Assembly: GCF_000321225.1 (NCBI RefSeq)
Contig: NW_004450287.1
Span: 2,088,657-2,152,656, forward strand
Direction of reading: 5' to 3'
Source of the DNA: Odobenus rosmarus divergens
Taxonomy: Eukaryota; Chordata; Mammalia; Carnivora; Odobenidae
Length of the DNA: 64,000 nt
This document shows positions 33,739 through 45,690 of this stretch, one piece after another (positions within the stretch are counted from its first letter, which is position 1; each line of letters opens with the position of its first letter). A model generated the notes under the pieces. That model was not told where the DNA came from and ran no database searches. It saw only the letters and a program-made list of their open reading frames with translations. The position numbers were made by a program, and so were the translations under genes.

Positions 33739-34830
33739 TCCTCACTCTCCCCAAAGTTCCCAACCCTCTCAGGTTCCTGTAGCTAGTCATAGAAGATGGA
33801 TCTCAGAGCCCTTTGTGCATTAGGAGTTGCACCTGTAGCCTCTGCAGTTTGGCCTTCTTGTCATATTTTTTCAAGTGTTAGGTGACTGGGTTGAATTCTA
33901 CAGTTGGGTTAGTGACATATTGGTTAATAAACCTTTTAGGGCTCCCTGTAATCTAACTTGCGTGTATATCACATTACACTTATAAGAAAAGCAATTGCAA
34001 TAACTGACTATTTCTTAAGTGTTGGGAATCTAGATGGGTAATAAATTGAGAACCCCTTGTGTTTGTGTTTGTACATCAAAATTCAGTATTCTTGGTTTCA
34101 AATCATTAGAAACCACAAGATGAATTAATGGTCTGCTGGAGGCTGTCTAATGTGGGCCAGTTGTATGAAAAACAGAGTGATCAGATGTGAAAACACATTC
34201 CAGGAGCCTTCAGAAAAGAAGGCAATGTTGATAGTATCTCTGCAAATGGCTGTAGAACAGGTGGCTGAAATAGGCACCTAGGCTGCTCTCTGATTTATCT
34301 ATTAGCCTTCTGTATTTTATCTCATTTCTCACAGAGAAGGGAGTTCCAGTGTATAATCTTCAACCGCTTTTCTGGAAAAAGCAGTCCCTTATGACATTGA
34401 GTAATGCATGCCTTTCCCAAGACTAGAGCTCCCTGCTGAATATGGGATGTTTGCTTGATAAACCCCAGAGTACTGAAGAGGCAACTACTATATTAAATGT
34501 TTAATCTACTAAAACCTCCACTGCTATCGCCCCTATTGTATTACCCTAATGTTCGAATTTATACAACTCAGTTAACTACTTACCTGTAACTATTAAAAAA
34601 AAAAAAAAAAGAAAGAAACTTACTAAACAGAACTAGTCAAATGTGTCTATATTGGACAGACCCCTAAGCACTTCTGAGTGATTGGAGAAGACTGCTGACT
34701 GGGAATCTATATGTGCTTGGGAACAAATGTCTGAAATAATATAATCTTATGTTTAAATTTATATACTGTATTCACTGCTGTTTGTTCTAATTATACCCAG
34801 CTATTTATCTTGCATTAAAAGATACCCTCT
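33739..34830. other. Single-copy DNA with an A-run
   Basis: About 1.1 kb with no gene. A-run at 34594-34610 followed by GAAAGAAAC, without a recognisable retroposon in front of it. Confidence 0.45.
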
Positions 34831-36230
34831 GGGGATAGTATTCTAGGAAGATGGTGGAGTAGGAAGCATCAGGAGTCCATGTCTCCACCCAGACAATAAC
34901 ACTGGCAGAATATGTCTAATGTAACTATTTTGGGACCCCGGAGTCTATTGAAGGCTTACTTGGTGGCAGTTACCCAACCCAGTGGCAGGCAGCTATACAT
35001 CTGTTCCTGAAGTAGCTTGCATATAGTTTTCAGGAGCCCGAGTGGGAAATAAGACCTTGTCCTCCCAATACAGGAAATCTGATTACTGATTGCTCCTTCT
35101 GATCTTAGTGGTATAGTCACAGAAGCAGTCAGCCATTGTTGTTGTACCTCTTCCCATGGTTGCAAACCCCACCCCCTCAGGCCAAAGTGACTTCTGGGGG
35201 ATTTAAAAGGCCAGAACCTTCCTCCCCTATCCTTTCATTTTTCTCTTTTTCTCCTTTTGGGAGCCAGATGTGAAAAATGTTCAAAAGCAACTGCACATAT
35301 GGAAGAAATTAGAAAGTTAACACTTATGCCCAGAGAAAGGCACAGGCTCAGAAATAAAACATGAAAAGACCTTAAATTTACACCTTAGACTGATCTGTGG
35401 CACAGAACCACCCTACAGTAATCTAAACAAAACAACAATTCCTCCCCAGGAAAAGGGGAGGAATCTGATTTTGAGAGTTACCAGTCTATTAGATTCAAGT
35501 GTTCCATTTTCAACAAAAAAATTACAAGGCACACAAAGAAACAAGAAAATATGTCCCATTCAAAGGAAAAAAAATAAATCAAAGAAACTTTCCCTGAGAA
35601 AAACTTGATGGCAGATTTACTAGATACTAAAGTTGTTTACTAAAAACTGTCTAAAAGATGCTCAACTAAGGAAGATATGCAGAAAGTAAAGAAAAACAAT
35701 GTATGAACAAAATGGAAATATCAATAAAAAGATAGAAAATCTAAGAAGAATCCAAAAAAGAAATTCTGGAAATTAACTAAATTGAAATGAAATGAAATAA
35801 CTGAAATGAAAACTTCACTAGAAGAATTCATAGGGATATTTGAGCAGGCTGAAGAAAGAACCAGTGAACTTGAAGATAGGACAACAGAAATGATCAGGTC
35901 TAGGAACAGAAAGACAAATGATTGAAGAAAAGTAAAAGAGCCTAAGGGACCTGTGGGACACCTTCAGGTGAATGAACATAGGCATCTTGGGAGTCCCAGG
36001 AAGAGAAGAGAGAGAGAGACAAAGAGGCAGAGAGAATATTTTAAGAGCTAATGGCTGAAAAAATCCCAAGTTTGATGAAATACATGAATATAAATGTCTA
36101 AGACTCTCAACAAACTCCAAGTAAATGAACTAAAAGAGACACACACCGAAACACATTATAATCAAACTGTCAAAAGCCAAACACAAAGAGAGAATCATAA
36201 AACTGGTAAGAAGGAAATGACTCTTCACAT

Positions 36231-36438
36231 ACAAGGGATTCTTCTTTTTTTTTTTTTAATCAGAGAGAGAGAGTGAGCACAAGCAGGGGGAGTGACAGGC
36301 AGAGGGAGAAGCAGGCTTCCTGCAGAGCAAGGAGCCCGATGCGGGACTGGATCCCAGGACCTCACGACCATGACCCAAGCCGAAGGCAGCCACTTACTTA
36401 ACCAGCTGAGCCACCCAGGCATCCCACAAGGGAGTCTT
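36231..36438 (-). mobile_element. Carnivore SINE nested in L1M, minus strand
   Basis: SINE 36244-36425. Duplication ACAAGGGATTCTT (36231-36243) and ACAAGGGAGTCTT (36426-36438), one mismatch. Confidence 0.94.
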
Positions 36439-36918
36439 AATAAGATAATCAGCATATTTCTCATCATTTGGCAGCCAGAAGGCAATGGGCTGATATATTT
36501 AAAGTGCTAAAAGGTTAAAAAAAAAAAAAACAACTTTCCACCAAGAATCATATACCTATCAAAACTGTCCTTCAAGAGTGAAGGAGAAATTAAAACATTC
36601 CCAGATAAACAAAAGCTGAGGAGGTTTGCTGCCACTAGACCTGACCTGCAAAAAATGCTCAAGGGAGCCCTGCAGGGTGAAAAAAAAACCACGTTAGACT
36701 ATAACTTGAAGCTGTGTAAAGAAATAAAGATTGCAGTAAAGGTTAAAAATGGACAGTTACAAAAGCTAGTATTATTGTAACTTTGATTTGTAACTTTATA
36801 TTTTGTTTTTTACATAATTTAACAGACTAATGCAGTAAAAAAATAATTGTTTTGGGACACACAGTATATAAAGATGTAGTTTTGTGATATCAACAACTGA
36901 AGGGTTGGGGACGGACCT

Positions 36919-37155
36919 ATAAAGAAACAGAGATCTAGGGCGCCTGGGTGGCTCAGTGGGTGAAACATCCAACTCTTGGTTTCAGCTCAGATCATGATCT
37001 CAGGGTCATGAAATTGAGTCCTGCATCAGGCTCAGTGCTCAGCAGGGAGTCAGCTTGAGATTCTCTCTTTCTCTGCCCCTCCCCTGCTCATGCACACATG
37101 CACTCTCTCTCTCTCTCTAAAATAAATAAATCTTTAAAAAAAATAAAGAAGCAGA
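36919..37155 (+). mobile_element. Carnivore SINE nested in L1M
   Basis: SINE about 36937-37142 with the GACTC/GAGATTCTC variant body. Duplication ATAAAGAAACAGA (36919-36931) and ATAAAGAAGCAGA (37143-37155). Confidence 0.93.
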
Positions 37156-38005
37156 ATTTTTGTATGTTATTGCACTTAAGTTAGGATAAATTCAGGTTAG
37201 ACTTATAACATTAAAATGTTAAATGTAACTGTTGTAACCACAAAGATAACTATAGAATATACACAGAAGGAAATGAGAAGGGAATTAAAATATTTCTCTA
37301 TGAAACAATCAACTAATCATAAAAGAAGACAGTGATGCAGGAAATGTGGAGGAAATGCTATAAGGCATATAGAAAACAAATAACAAAATGACAGAAATAA
37401 GTCTCTTCTTAGTAATTATTTTAAATGTAAATGAATTAAACTCTTCAAGTAAAAGACAGAAATTGGCAGAATGGATTAAAATAAATAGCCATGATTCAAT
37501 TATATGTTGTCTATGTGGAATTCACTTTAAATCCAAGGAAACAAATAGGTTAAAATTGAAATAATATAAAAAGATATTTTGGGTAAATTATAATGGAAAG
37601 AAAGATATATGCATTTGAACATTATTCAGCATTAAAAAGGAAGGAAATTCTGACACATGCTACAACATGGATGAATCTTAAGGACATTTTGCTAAGAAAT
37701 AAGCTAATCAGAGAAAGACAAGTATCATATAAATCCACTTACAGGAGGTACTTCAAGGAGTCAAAATCAGAGACAGAAAGTAGAATTATGGTTGCCAAGG
37801 ACTGAGGGGAGGGAGGAATGGTGAGTTATTATTCAATGAGTATTGAGTGTCACTTCTGCTGGATGACAAGAGTTCCGGAGATGGATGGTGGTGAGGTTGC
37901 ACAACAGTATGGATGTAGTTAATGCCACTGAATTGTCCATTTAAAAATGGTTAAGATGGTAAATTTAATGTTACATGTATTTTATCACAATGAAAAAATT
38001 AAAAG

Positions 38006-38425
38006 AAATACTCTGATTTTTTTTCTTAACCCTTCTGCAGATAACTTGTTGTACTGAAGGTTTTAGTGGTAGATGTAGTAGCAGGTTGAATGGGTTGTGC
38101 CCTGACCCCGAGACAAATTTGTCATAGAAGCTTTTCTGAACATATCTTGTTATCAGCTTTTTGAGTGAATATTTTGCTCTTTTCCATAAACTGTGAGGGC
38201 CCAGGGGGAGAATAGTTGATATTTCTGGTTAACTCTAGCTCTGCTTATGTGACATTTTCTTCTTGAAAAAAAATTGCTGGAATTAATGGTTAAAACGTGC
38301 TTTTAAAAATCAACCATGAAACTTTTGCTGTGTACTTTATATGTAAAGAATGGAATTAAGGAAATAACCAGAGACAGAATCCTTGACCTTGGGGAACACA
38401 TATTGAGCTGGTGTATGGTTTTAAT
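38006..38425. other. Single-copy DNA, nothing recognised
   Basis: Nothing recognised apart from a faint MaLR-like start (GGTTGAATGGGTTGTGCCC at 38084). Confidence 0.35.
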
Positions 38426-38760
38426 CAGAGGTCTTCAGTTTCAGTGACAGAAACCCAATTCAAGCAGACTTAAGGAAAATAGGGAATTGATTGTTCAGTT
38501 CCCTGTGGACATCCCCTCTGCTCTTAACCCTCCCATTCTCACTGGCTTGACTGCTGATTTCTAGCACCTGTGACTCTTTGCCTGCAGGCTTTTTTGGCCT
38601 TTTATAGGAAGGGCTAGAAGTGCCCTAGAATTAACAATTAGGAGCATTCGTCAACCAGTGACAGAAATTGGTGAATAAACATGCTTCTTAGGCAGGTTAA
38701 CTGAAGCTTGTGTTCTATATAGGGTCCCAGAGTGCCCCGATAGGATGAGTTCCAGTTGCC
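38426..38760. mobile_element. Diverged old interspersed repeat, family unresolved
   Basis: AGTGACAGAAACCCAATTCA, AGCAGACTTAAGGAAAATAG, CACTGGCTTGACTGCTGATT, CCTTTTATAGGAAGGGC are in an order typical of an old L1M 3'UTR-type repeat. Tentative. Confidence 0.35.
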
Positions 38761-39522
38761 CAAAATGGCAGCTTGCTTGATATTGCACAATTTATCGGCT
38801 TTTTTTCCTCTTCCCTACCTCACTTCCCTACTCCCCTACTAGTATTTTCTGGGATCAATCCCTAAATAAATCATTTACAATATAATCCCTATCTCAGAAG
38901 ACTAGTTCTGGGTGAACTCACATTAAAATAATTGGCTTTTTTAAGTGAGAAGTCCAGTTGTAAACTTCAGGCACTACTGGATCCAGGGGTTTGAATGATG
39001 TCATTGAGAGTGTATTTCTCTCGTTTGGCTCTTCAGTCCTTTACCTTCATTCTTACCTACCAGATGTAGGCCATACTCCCTCAGACACACCAACCCCCAA
39101 AAGAGCTATTCTTCCTTTATTCTGAAGGGCATGAATTCATTGACCTGAAATTAGTCCATACATAACTCTAATTTAATCATAATGAGGAAAGGGATGAAAT
39201 ACACTGACTAGATTATACCTGGGTCACGTATCTAACTCTGGAGCTGGAATAGAGTCAGGCCAATGTATGTCACATTCCCTGCAAATGGAGAGATTGGTTT
39301 TCCAAGGGAAAACCAGGTCACTGTTTACAGAAAAAAAGATAATGGATAATAGAAAGATAAAACTTACAAGGAAGCAAGCTATTTACATTTAATGACAAAG
39401 TACAAAGCAAATACAGATCTCAAATATGTGACCTTAACAGGGAGGATTATTAGGGTTTGGGAGTGGCACCAGGCAGGGGAAGGGAAAGAGTGCTAATTCT
39501 TATTAACCAATTGCTTTGGACT
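38761..39522. other. Single-copy DNA, nothing recognised
   Basis: About 760 bp, no gene or repeat recognised. Confidence 0.45.
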
Positions 39523-39675
39523 GAATTCTATGCTGCCTCACCGACTACCACTTCAGATTTTGAAATCCTATCTCTAATGTGATGGTATTTGTGGATGGGG
39601 CCTGTGGGAGGTAATTAGGTTTAGATAAGTTCAAGAGGTTGAGGCCCTCATGATGTGACTGGTACCAGAAACTTC
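39523..39675 (+). mobile_element. MaLR-type LTR 5' fragment
   Basis: TTGGACTGAATTCTATGCTG, TTTGAAATCCTATCTCTAAT, GTGATGGTATTTGTGGATGG, GGGAGGTAATTAGGTTTAGA, GAGGCCCTCATGATGTGAC follow an MST/MLT-type LTR start. Interrupted by a CT run and SINE. Confidence 0.6.
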
Positions 39676-39932
39676 TCTCTCTCTCTCTCTTTTTTTTTTT
39701 TAGATTTTATTTATTTGAGAGAGAGAGAATGAGAGATAGAGAGCACGAGTGGGAAGAGGGTCTGAGGGAGAAGCAGACTCCCTGCTGAGCAGGGAGCCCG
39801 ATGTGGGACTCGATCCCGGGACTCCAGGATCGTGACCTGAGCCGAAGGCAGTCGCTTAACCAACTGAGCCACCCAGGCGCCCTCTCTCTCTTTCAATCTT
39901 GTTCTTGCTCTCTCTCTCTCTCTCTCTCTCAA
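39674..39932 (-). mobile_element. Carnivore SINE inserted in a (CT)n run, minus strand
   Basis: SINE 39691-39882 (TTTTTTAGATTTTATTTATT to GAGCCACCCAGGCGCCC), with TCTCTCTCTC on both sides, so the duplication merges into the microsatellite. The CT run resumes at 39909-39930. Confidence 0.93.
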
Positions 39933-40125
39933 TGTTTAGAATACTTTTAAGGATAGTACTCATGTGATGGAGCTTGTGGAATCCACAAAATACTTTGATG
40001 TATTTCTTATCTCTCCCTGTCTTATGGATGGAATTGAAAAAACTGAAGACTGTTTCCCCTAACAACCTGATGACCCCCTTTGGTGCCTGTCCCTCTCGAT
40101 TAGACAGAGTGATATCTTTGCTGAA
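39933..40125. other. Remainder of LTR or single-copy DNA
   Basis: Between two LTR-like blocks; no confident assignment. Frames 39856-40158 and 39974-40180 are opposite-strand overlaps. Confidence 0.35.
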
Positions 40126-40492
40126 AATGTTACGGTATGAATGTTTGTGTACTCCCAAAGTCCATATGCTGAAATCCTAACCCCCAAGATGATGGTATTA
40201 GGAGATGAGGCCTTTGTGAGGTGAATAAGTTATGAGGGCAGAGGTCTCATGGATAGCATTCGTGTCTTCATAAAAGAGCCCTGAGAAAGCCCCCGGGCCC
40301 TTTTTGCCGTGGGAAGGCATGCTCAGAAGACATTGGTCTATGTGTAAGGGGATTCTCCCCAGGCACCACATCTGCCTGTGCCATGATCTTGGACTTCCAG
40401 CCTCCAGAACTGTGACAAATAAATGTTTCTTGTTTATAAGCCACCCATTTTATGGTATTTTGTCATAGCAGCCTGAGCAGACTAAGACAGAA
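40126..40492 (+). mobile_element. MST-type (ERVL-MaLR) LTR, solitary
   Basis: Near-complete LTR: TGTTACGGTATGAATGTTTG, TATGCTGAAATCCTAACCCC, GATGATGGTATTAGGAGATG, CTTCATAAAAGAGCCCTGAG, CTTCCAGCCTCCAGAACTGT, AATAAATGTTTCTTG (polyadenylation region), TTTATAAGCCACCCATTTTA, CTGAGCAGACTAAGACAGA. The TGT start and ACA-like end are visible. No retroviral gene is attached. Confidence 0.85.
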
Positions 40493-41390
40493 AGTATATC
40501 AGATTTCCTAGCATCAGAAACTGATCAGTCGCTTATCTGTTGAATGGGGACACTAATACCGCCTGATAAATTTATTGTAATACATATGGAATTACCTTAT
40601 GTATTTTCATAGAAGAGTTGTCATGCCTTGTATCCAAAGACAGAGATAACTATTAAAAACACGAGTAGAAAATCTGCTTCAAGGCCAAAGGTAGACGTAC
40701 AATGTGCTTATTGCAAGAGTAAAATAATTGCCATGATATGAATTCACATTTGACTTTGAACTTCTTGGTTGTCAGGGCAAATGGGGAAGACAGTAAAGAT
40801 TTAATATAGTATTTGTTATCAAAGTGATCTTCAAGGGAGATTGTATGTCTGGGTATTTGTGAGTATGTGTATGCTTGTGTTTCCTAAGCCCCGAGTCAGC
40901 TCTGTGTGCTGATTATTCTGCTGGGCAACTGGGCAATGTTTTTATTGTTTTTCAACAGTTTTTGCAAGTTTGGTTTTATATATTTAAACTATCTTCCTGC
41001 ATTGTTTCTGAGCCATAGTCCCATTCTTGCACAGTCCATACACATCCACATTAATGTGGTCGATTGCTTGGTGTCTTTCCCCAAATGCAGAAATATGTGT
41101 TATTTGGCTATTCTGTTAGGGGAAAAGGTAATTTAGACCAAGTATTCGAGATAGCCAATAGTCTATTTAGATCCAAAGAGAGACATTAGGATAATCGGAA
41201 AGGTAGATACTCATGGTCTAAGTACCACTTAGTACCATTTTATTCATAGAGACCTTTTTTTGTTTTCGTTTTTTGTTTTGTTTTGTTTTTAAGTATGGAA
41301 TGTCATAGCAGAAGATTATAAAATCTCAAATTATAGTTTGGAGTATTGATCTTTTCTACCAATATTTCTATGTACTTTCTGTGTATATAG
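40493..41390. other. Single-copy DNA with a GTTTT run
   Basis: About 900 bp. (GTTTT)n at 41260-41290. The frame 40906-41136 is hydrophobic but unrecognised. Confidence 0.45.
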
Positions 41391-41394
41391 GGAG

Positions 41395-41632
41395 GACAAG
41401 ATGTGTATTGGGAAAGGAAAGGATCTGGAATTGGACAGACCTGCATTCAAATCATGGCTCTATCATTTATGAACTGCATGAACTTAGGATCTGTAACATT
41501 CTCAGATCTCTGAGCCTCAGTAGCCTGCCTTGTCAAGATGGTTTGACAACACCTCTCACGAATTTGTGAGGATTAAATGAGATGATGAATTTATAGCACC
41601 CGATAGTACACAGCTCAATAAATATTTTTAAA
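41395..41632 (+). mobile_element. MIR SINE
   Basis: GACCTGCATTCAAATCATGG, CTCTATCATTTATGAACTGC, CTCTGAGCCTCAGTAGCCTG, GAGGATTAAATGAGATGATG, CACAGCTCAATAAATATTTT. Full MIR order. Confidence 0.9.
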
Positions 41633-42429
41633 TGAATGGGCCCTTTTAGAATATGATTATGATGATGGCAATGATGATTTTTTTAAGAGACAAATATTGG
41701 CTGAAGAACAGAAACAGAGAATAAGAATTAAATAGTACAATTTCAACAGATCCACAAGAATTTGGTTTGTTATCTTCAAAAATATTTTTTTAAGTAAGAA
41801 GAGACTATAAGAAGTCTAATTTAACTCAGAATGCTTGGCATAGTCCCACTCATCAAAGTTAGTCTGACAATTCATTTGCTACTTTGCAGCAATTAAAAGG
41901 AATTAGAATGATTAATTTTGCTCAAAAAGAAGCAAGCACACAATCATAAAGAAAGTTTCCTTTGTGGGAAAACAATGTAACCTTGGCTTCCTTGTCCCTC
42001 TTGGACATAGAAAATATGTTTTTGGTGGCTCTGGGCCATTTTACTTTATTCCTTATAGGGAAGAAATCTGAACTAGGAAATCTTCTCAAAAATTCTGGCC
42101 TTTTAGTAGCTAAAACACACTTGTGGTGTATTTCTTCTCAAATATCTGATACAGATATTAGGCAAATCCATTGCTTTAAGAAGAGAGTAACAAAGTCATT
42201 CAGAAGAGTCTGATAGTAAAAGACCAAAGGCAACCCAAACAAATACAGAAAACAAAAAGGAAGAAAGAAAGAACAAAATAGAGAAAGGATTGTCATATTT
42301 ATAAGTCAAATGAATTAAATAAGGCAATGGAGGGAATTTTATAGTGATAAACATTATGATGCACAGTGAAGATACGTGTGTACCAATTAACATAGCATTG
42401 CATAAATCATAAGTTTAAAACTACCAGAA
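41633..42429. other. Single-copy DNA, nothing recognised
   Basis: About 800 bp. An 83-codon frame (41962-42213) shows no recognisable domain. Confidence 0.45.
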
Positions 42430-42832
42430 CTGCATGGAGAAATGGATGGAGATACAGTAGCAGTAGGCTCTTGTAGCACATGGCCAATCAACTCACCAAA
42501 AAACACGTAAGGCTATGAAAAACCTAAGTCCATAAAACAATCACAAAAGTTGACCATCAGTTTTGCTACAAAGAAAATCACGGTAAGTTCCCAGAGGTAG
42601 AAAGAGTACAGAGAACATTATTTGATCAGATTGTAATAAAATAAGAAATTAATCACAAAACAAAACAAAAATACTAATACAATAATCCTCATAGTCTGAA
42701 AATTAATATAAAACTCAGACAAAAGAGGAAATCAAACCCCACATTAAAGAATCTCTATAAAATACTATTAATAAAACTATATGCACCTGAAGCTATGGGA
42801 TAGTTCTAAAGTGTTTAGGGAAAAATTGCCTT

Positions 42833-43057
42833 AAAAATTATGTTGATAGGGGTGCCTGGGTGGCTCATTCGTTAAGTGTCTGCCTTCGGCTCAGGTCATG
42901 ATCCTGGGGTCCTGGGATTGAGCCCCGCATCAGGCTCCCTGCTTGGCGGGAGGCCTGTGTCTCCCTCTCCCACTCCCCCTGCTTGTGTTCCCTCTCTTGC
43001 TGTGTCTCTCTCTGTCAAATAAATAAATAAAATCTTTAAAAAAAAATTATGTTGATA
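42833..43057 (+). mobile_element. Carnivore SINE nested in L1M
   Basis: SINE 42849-43041, well preserved including CCCCTGCTTGTGTTCCCTCT. Perfect 16-bp duplication AAAAATTATGTTGATA at 42833-42848 and 43042-43057. Confidence 0.96.
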
Positions 43058-43298
43058 AACAAGTTAAAATGAACAAGTGAATCATGTAGCTAATTCAAGA
43101 AATTTTAAAAATAAAAGAATAAGAAACTTGAAACAAGAAGAAAAAATTATTAATAAATGAGAAATCAATAAAATACTTGAAAATGGGAAAATTAACAAGT
43201 CAAAGCTCTGGTTATTTCCAAAAATAAGACAAACTAGTACTTAACAGTTTCAATAGTTAGATTAAAAATGATTAGATAAGAAATAAAAATGGCAATAT

Positions 43299-43485
43299 GG
43301 GGCACTTGGGTGGCTCAGCTGGTTGTGTCTGACTCTTGGTTTCAGCTGAGGTCCTGATCTCAGGGTCATGAGATAGAGCCCAGCATCGAGCCCCGCACTG
43401 GGCTCCGCACTCAGCATGGAATCTGCCGAAGACTCTCTTTGCACCTCCCCCCACTAAAATAAATAAATAAATATTAAAAAAAAAA
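43299..43485 (+). mobile_element. Carnivore SINE nested in L1M
   Basis: Head GGGGCACTTGGGTGGCTCAG, body CCGCACTGGGCTCCGCACTC, shortened CT tract, tail TAAATAAATAAATATTAAAA. Duplication unclear. Confidence 0.92.
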
Positions 43486-44209
43486 GACAGTATAACTGCA
43501 AACACAAAAAGAATATATATCATTAGAAATATTATGCTTAATTTTATGAAAATACATTTTTAAAACTGAAGTAAATGGATAAACAAGGAAAAGAGAAACT
43601 ACTAAAACTGGACCTCATAAAAAAAGAAACTCTAAAAGACCAGTTATAGAAAACAGAGAAAATTGTCAAAAAGTAATACCTTACTTCACACCCCTCTCAT
43701 GCACAAAATGGTATTAGGTGCAGACATTTAGGAAACAGATATCCCCAAAGATAGGGAGACTGTTTTGGAACATGGAAAAAAGATGGAAAACCTCCAAAAT
43801 CTTTTCATAAAGTCAACATAATACTTATAACCTGACAAAGAAAGATCTGAATAATCTCATAATTATTAAATGGAAAATGCTATTTACAAGTCTTCCATAA
43901 AATTTCCCATAAAGAAAAAATTCAGTTTCAAATAGTTCCACTGGCAAGTTCTACCAATGACTGAAGCAGCACATGACAGACATCTAACAAAAACATTTGT
44001 AGAGCATGAGAAATAGGGAACATCTCCCAATTTGTAAGATTAGCATATCCTTTACACAAAACCCCAAACAGTACAGGAAATATGTATTTTAGATCAAGGT
44101 CACTCATGAATTCACATGTATAACCTTAAACCATTTAAATACAACAACGTGTCTCTCTCTCTCTGTGTATAGGAAACACCCCAACACTCCACCCCTGCAC
44201 TTGTCAAAA

Positions 44210-44695
44210 GTTTGTGTTAGACTGCTTCACTTTTATGAAAGACCTACATTCGTACCTGTTTTCCCCAAATGAAATAAATCCAAAGAGGATTTTTTGCTTT
44301 TTTCTTAAAAAAGCAGAAAAGTGAAAATAGCATTCAGCCTTTGTTTTGCAGTGAGCTGTTATAGAGACAGCTTGCACTTGAGCGGCGAGAGTGACCTGCC
44401 AATGTCCTTTCCTGGGAACTACACTCAGCGTCTCAGTATCCATCAAGCTGCCTTAGCTTTAAAATAGGTCTGTGGGCATCTGTGCTTTATTTTGACTTAT
44501 TTTATACATCCTTTAGCAAGATGCGCCCTAAGGTAGCAAAAAAGCCTAAGAGAGATTATTTTGGGGGTCTGGGAATGCTCAGACATTTTTCCATATGAAT
44601 TGCTGGTAATTGCTTCTTTGCTTCACACCCTTTTGGCTTACAGAGGTTTCATAGGAATCTTTGACTCTCAGATAGCAGGGGAAAACCATATATAC
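44210..44695. mobile_element. Tigger-type (TcMar) DNA transposon fragment
   Basis: Ordered blocks AATAAATCCAAAGAGGATTT, TTGTTTTGCAGTGAGCTGTT, AAGATGCGCCCTAAGGTAG, GAGATTATTTTGGGGGTCTG, GGCTTACAGAGGTTTCATAG, CAGATAGCAGGGGAAAACC resemble an internally deleted Tigger-class element (ZOMBI/MER47-like by memory). The minus frame 44204-44446 is not a transposase. Confidence 0.5.
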
Positions 44696-44704
44696 ATATA
44701 CCCA

Positions 44705-45253
44705 CAATTGACCTTGAACAACTTAGGGGTTAGGGGCACCAAACCCCTGTGCAATTAAAAATCTGCATATAATTCTTGACTCCTTAAAAATTAATAGCCT
44801 ACTGTTGACCAGTAGCCTTATTGATAACATAAACAACATATATTTTGTATGTTATATGTATTATATACTGTATTCTTACAATAAAATAGGCTAGAGAGAA
44901 GAAAGTGTTATTGTGGTGCCTGGGTGACTCAGTCTTTTAAGTGTCTGACTCTTGATTTCCGCTCAGGTCATGATCTCATGGTGGTGGGATCAAGCCCAGG
45001 GGTTGGGCTCCACACTCAGTGGGGAGTCTGCTCAGGATTCTCTCTCCTCTTCCTCTGCCCCTCCCCCTGCTCATGCACTCTCTCTCTCTCTCTCACTCGC
45101 TCTCAAATAAATAAATATTTTTTAAAAAGAAAACATTACTAAGAAAATCACAAGGAAGAGAAAATACACTTACAGTACTGTATTTATTGGAAAAATTCAC
45201 GTATAAAGTGGACCCGTGCAGTTCGAACCCATGTTGTTCAAGAACCAACTGTA
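44705..45253. mobile_element. Tigger2-like DNA transposon with inverted ends, split by a SINE
   Basis: Left end CAATTGACCTTGAACAACTT, right end GTTGTTCAAGAACCAACTG: inverted termini of a non-autonomous Tigger element. Interior is self-complementary in places: GTATTATATACTGTATTCTT and TACAGTACTGTATTTATTG. No transposase. SINE at 44913-45127. Confidence 0.8.
44900..45140 (+). mobile_element. Carnivore SINE nested in Tigger element
   Basis: SINE 44913-45127. Degraded duplication AGAAAGTGTTATT (44900) and AGAAAACATTACT (45128), consistent with an older insertion. Confidence 0.9.
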
Positions 45254-45254
45254 T

Positions 45255-45690
45255 TTAAAGCATCACTGATAAGTCAGTTTCATCCAAGGAATGCAAAGTT
45301 TGTTTAACAGTAGAAAATTAATTGATTTAATTCACACTTTAATAGATGATCATATCATCATATGCAAAAAAATATGTTTAATAAAATTCAATATCCAGTC
45401 ATGATTTAAAAAGATGAAGAAGAAGGAAAAGAAAAAGCTCTTAGTAAGCCAGGAATGGGGAGGAAACTTTCTTAACCAAATAAAGGGTCTCCAGAAAACC
45501 TGTAGCCAAAATCCTAAATAATGGTGACATATTGAAACCATTCCCTTTAACATCAAGAATAAAGTAAGGATACCTTCTACTACTACTATTCTTCCTCAAC
45601 ATTCTCTACTGGTTGTCCCAGACAATGCAGAGTGTAAGAAAAAGATATTAACAAGCACCCAGATTAGAAAGGATGAAGGGACAGACCGTA
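45255..45690 (+). mobile_element. Old L1M ORF2, part 2 (reverse-transcriptase core)
   Basis: Matches L1 RT-domain DNA in order: CATCCAAGGAATGCAAAGTT, TTTAATAAAATTCAATATCC, AAGCCAGGAATGGGGAGGAA, AAATAATGGTGACATATTGA, CACCCAGATTAGAAAGGATG. Ends before the active-site aspartates would appear; an L2 follows. Confidence 0.8.

Larger units (their letters stand above)
34835..38005 (+). mobile_element. L1M element lacking most of ORF2 (HAL1-like)
   Basis: Reads in order: L1 5' leader (AAGATGGTGGAGTAGGAAGC), decayed ORF1 DNA (35280-36240; GAAGAAAGAACCAGTGAACT, AATGGCTGAAAAAATCCCAA), ORF1 tail and spacer (36540-37230; GTCCTTCAAGAGTGAAGGAG, CCAGATAAACAAAAGCTGAG, GTTTGCTGCCACTAGACCTG), start of ORF2 endonuclease (37410-37560; TTTTAAATGTAAATGAATTA, AAAGACAGAAATTGGCAGAA), then a jump near 37600 to the ORF2 end and 3'UTR (37601-38005; GTTGCCAAGGACTGAGGGGA, TTTAAAAATGGTTAAGATGG). 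Nearly all of ORF2, including reverse transcriptase, is absent. Two SINEs interrupt it. All frames are broken. Confidence 0.75.
42430..44205 (+). mobile_element. Old L1M ORF2, part 1 (two nested SINEs)
   Basis: Decayed ORF2 between endonuclease and reverse transcriptase: GATCAGATTGTAATAAAATA, GGAAATCAAACCCCACATTA, TCAAAGCTCTGGTTATTTCC, GTTCCACTGGCAAGTTCTAC. Frame entirely lost. Continues conceptually at 45255 after two DNA transposons. Confidence 0.72.

Noticed and set aside
40126..40492. Possible endogenous retrovirus
   Set aside because: Only a solitary MaLR LTR is visible; no gag, pol or env sequence adjoins it.
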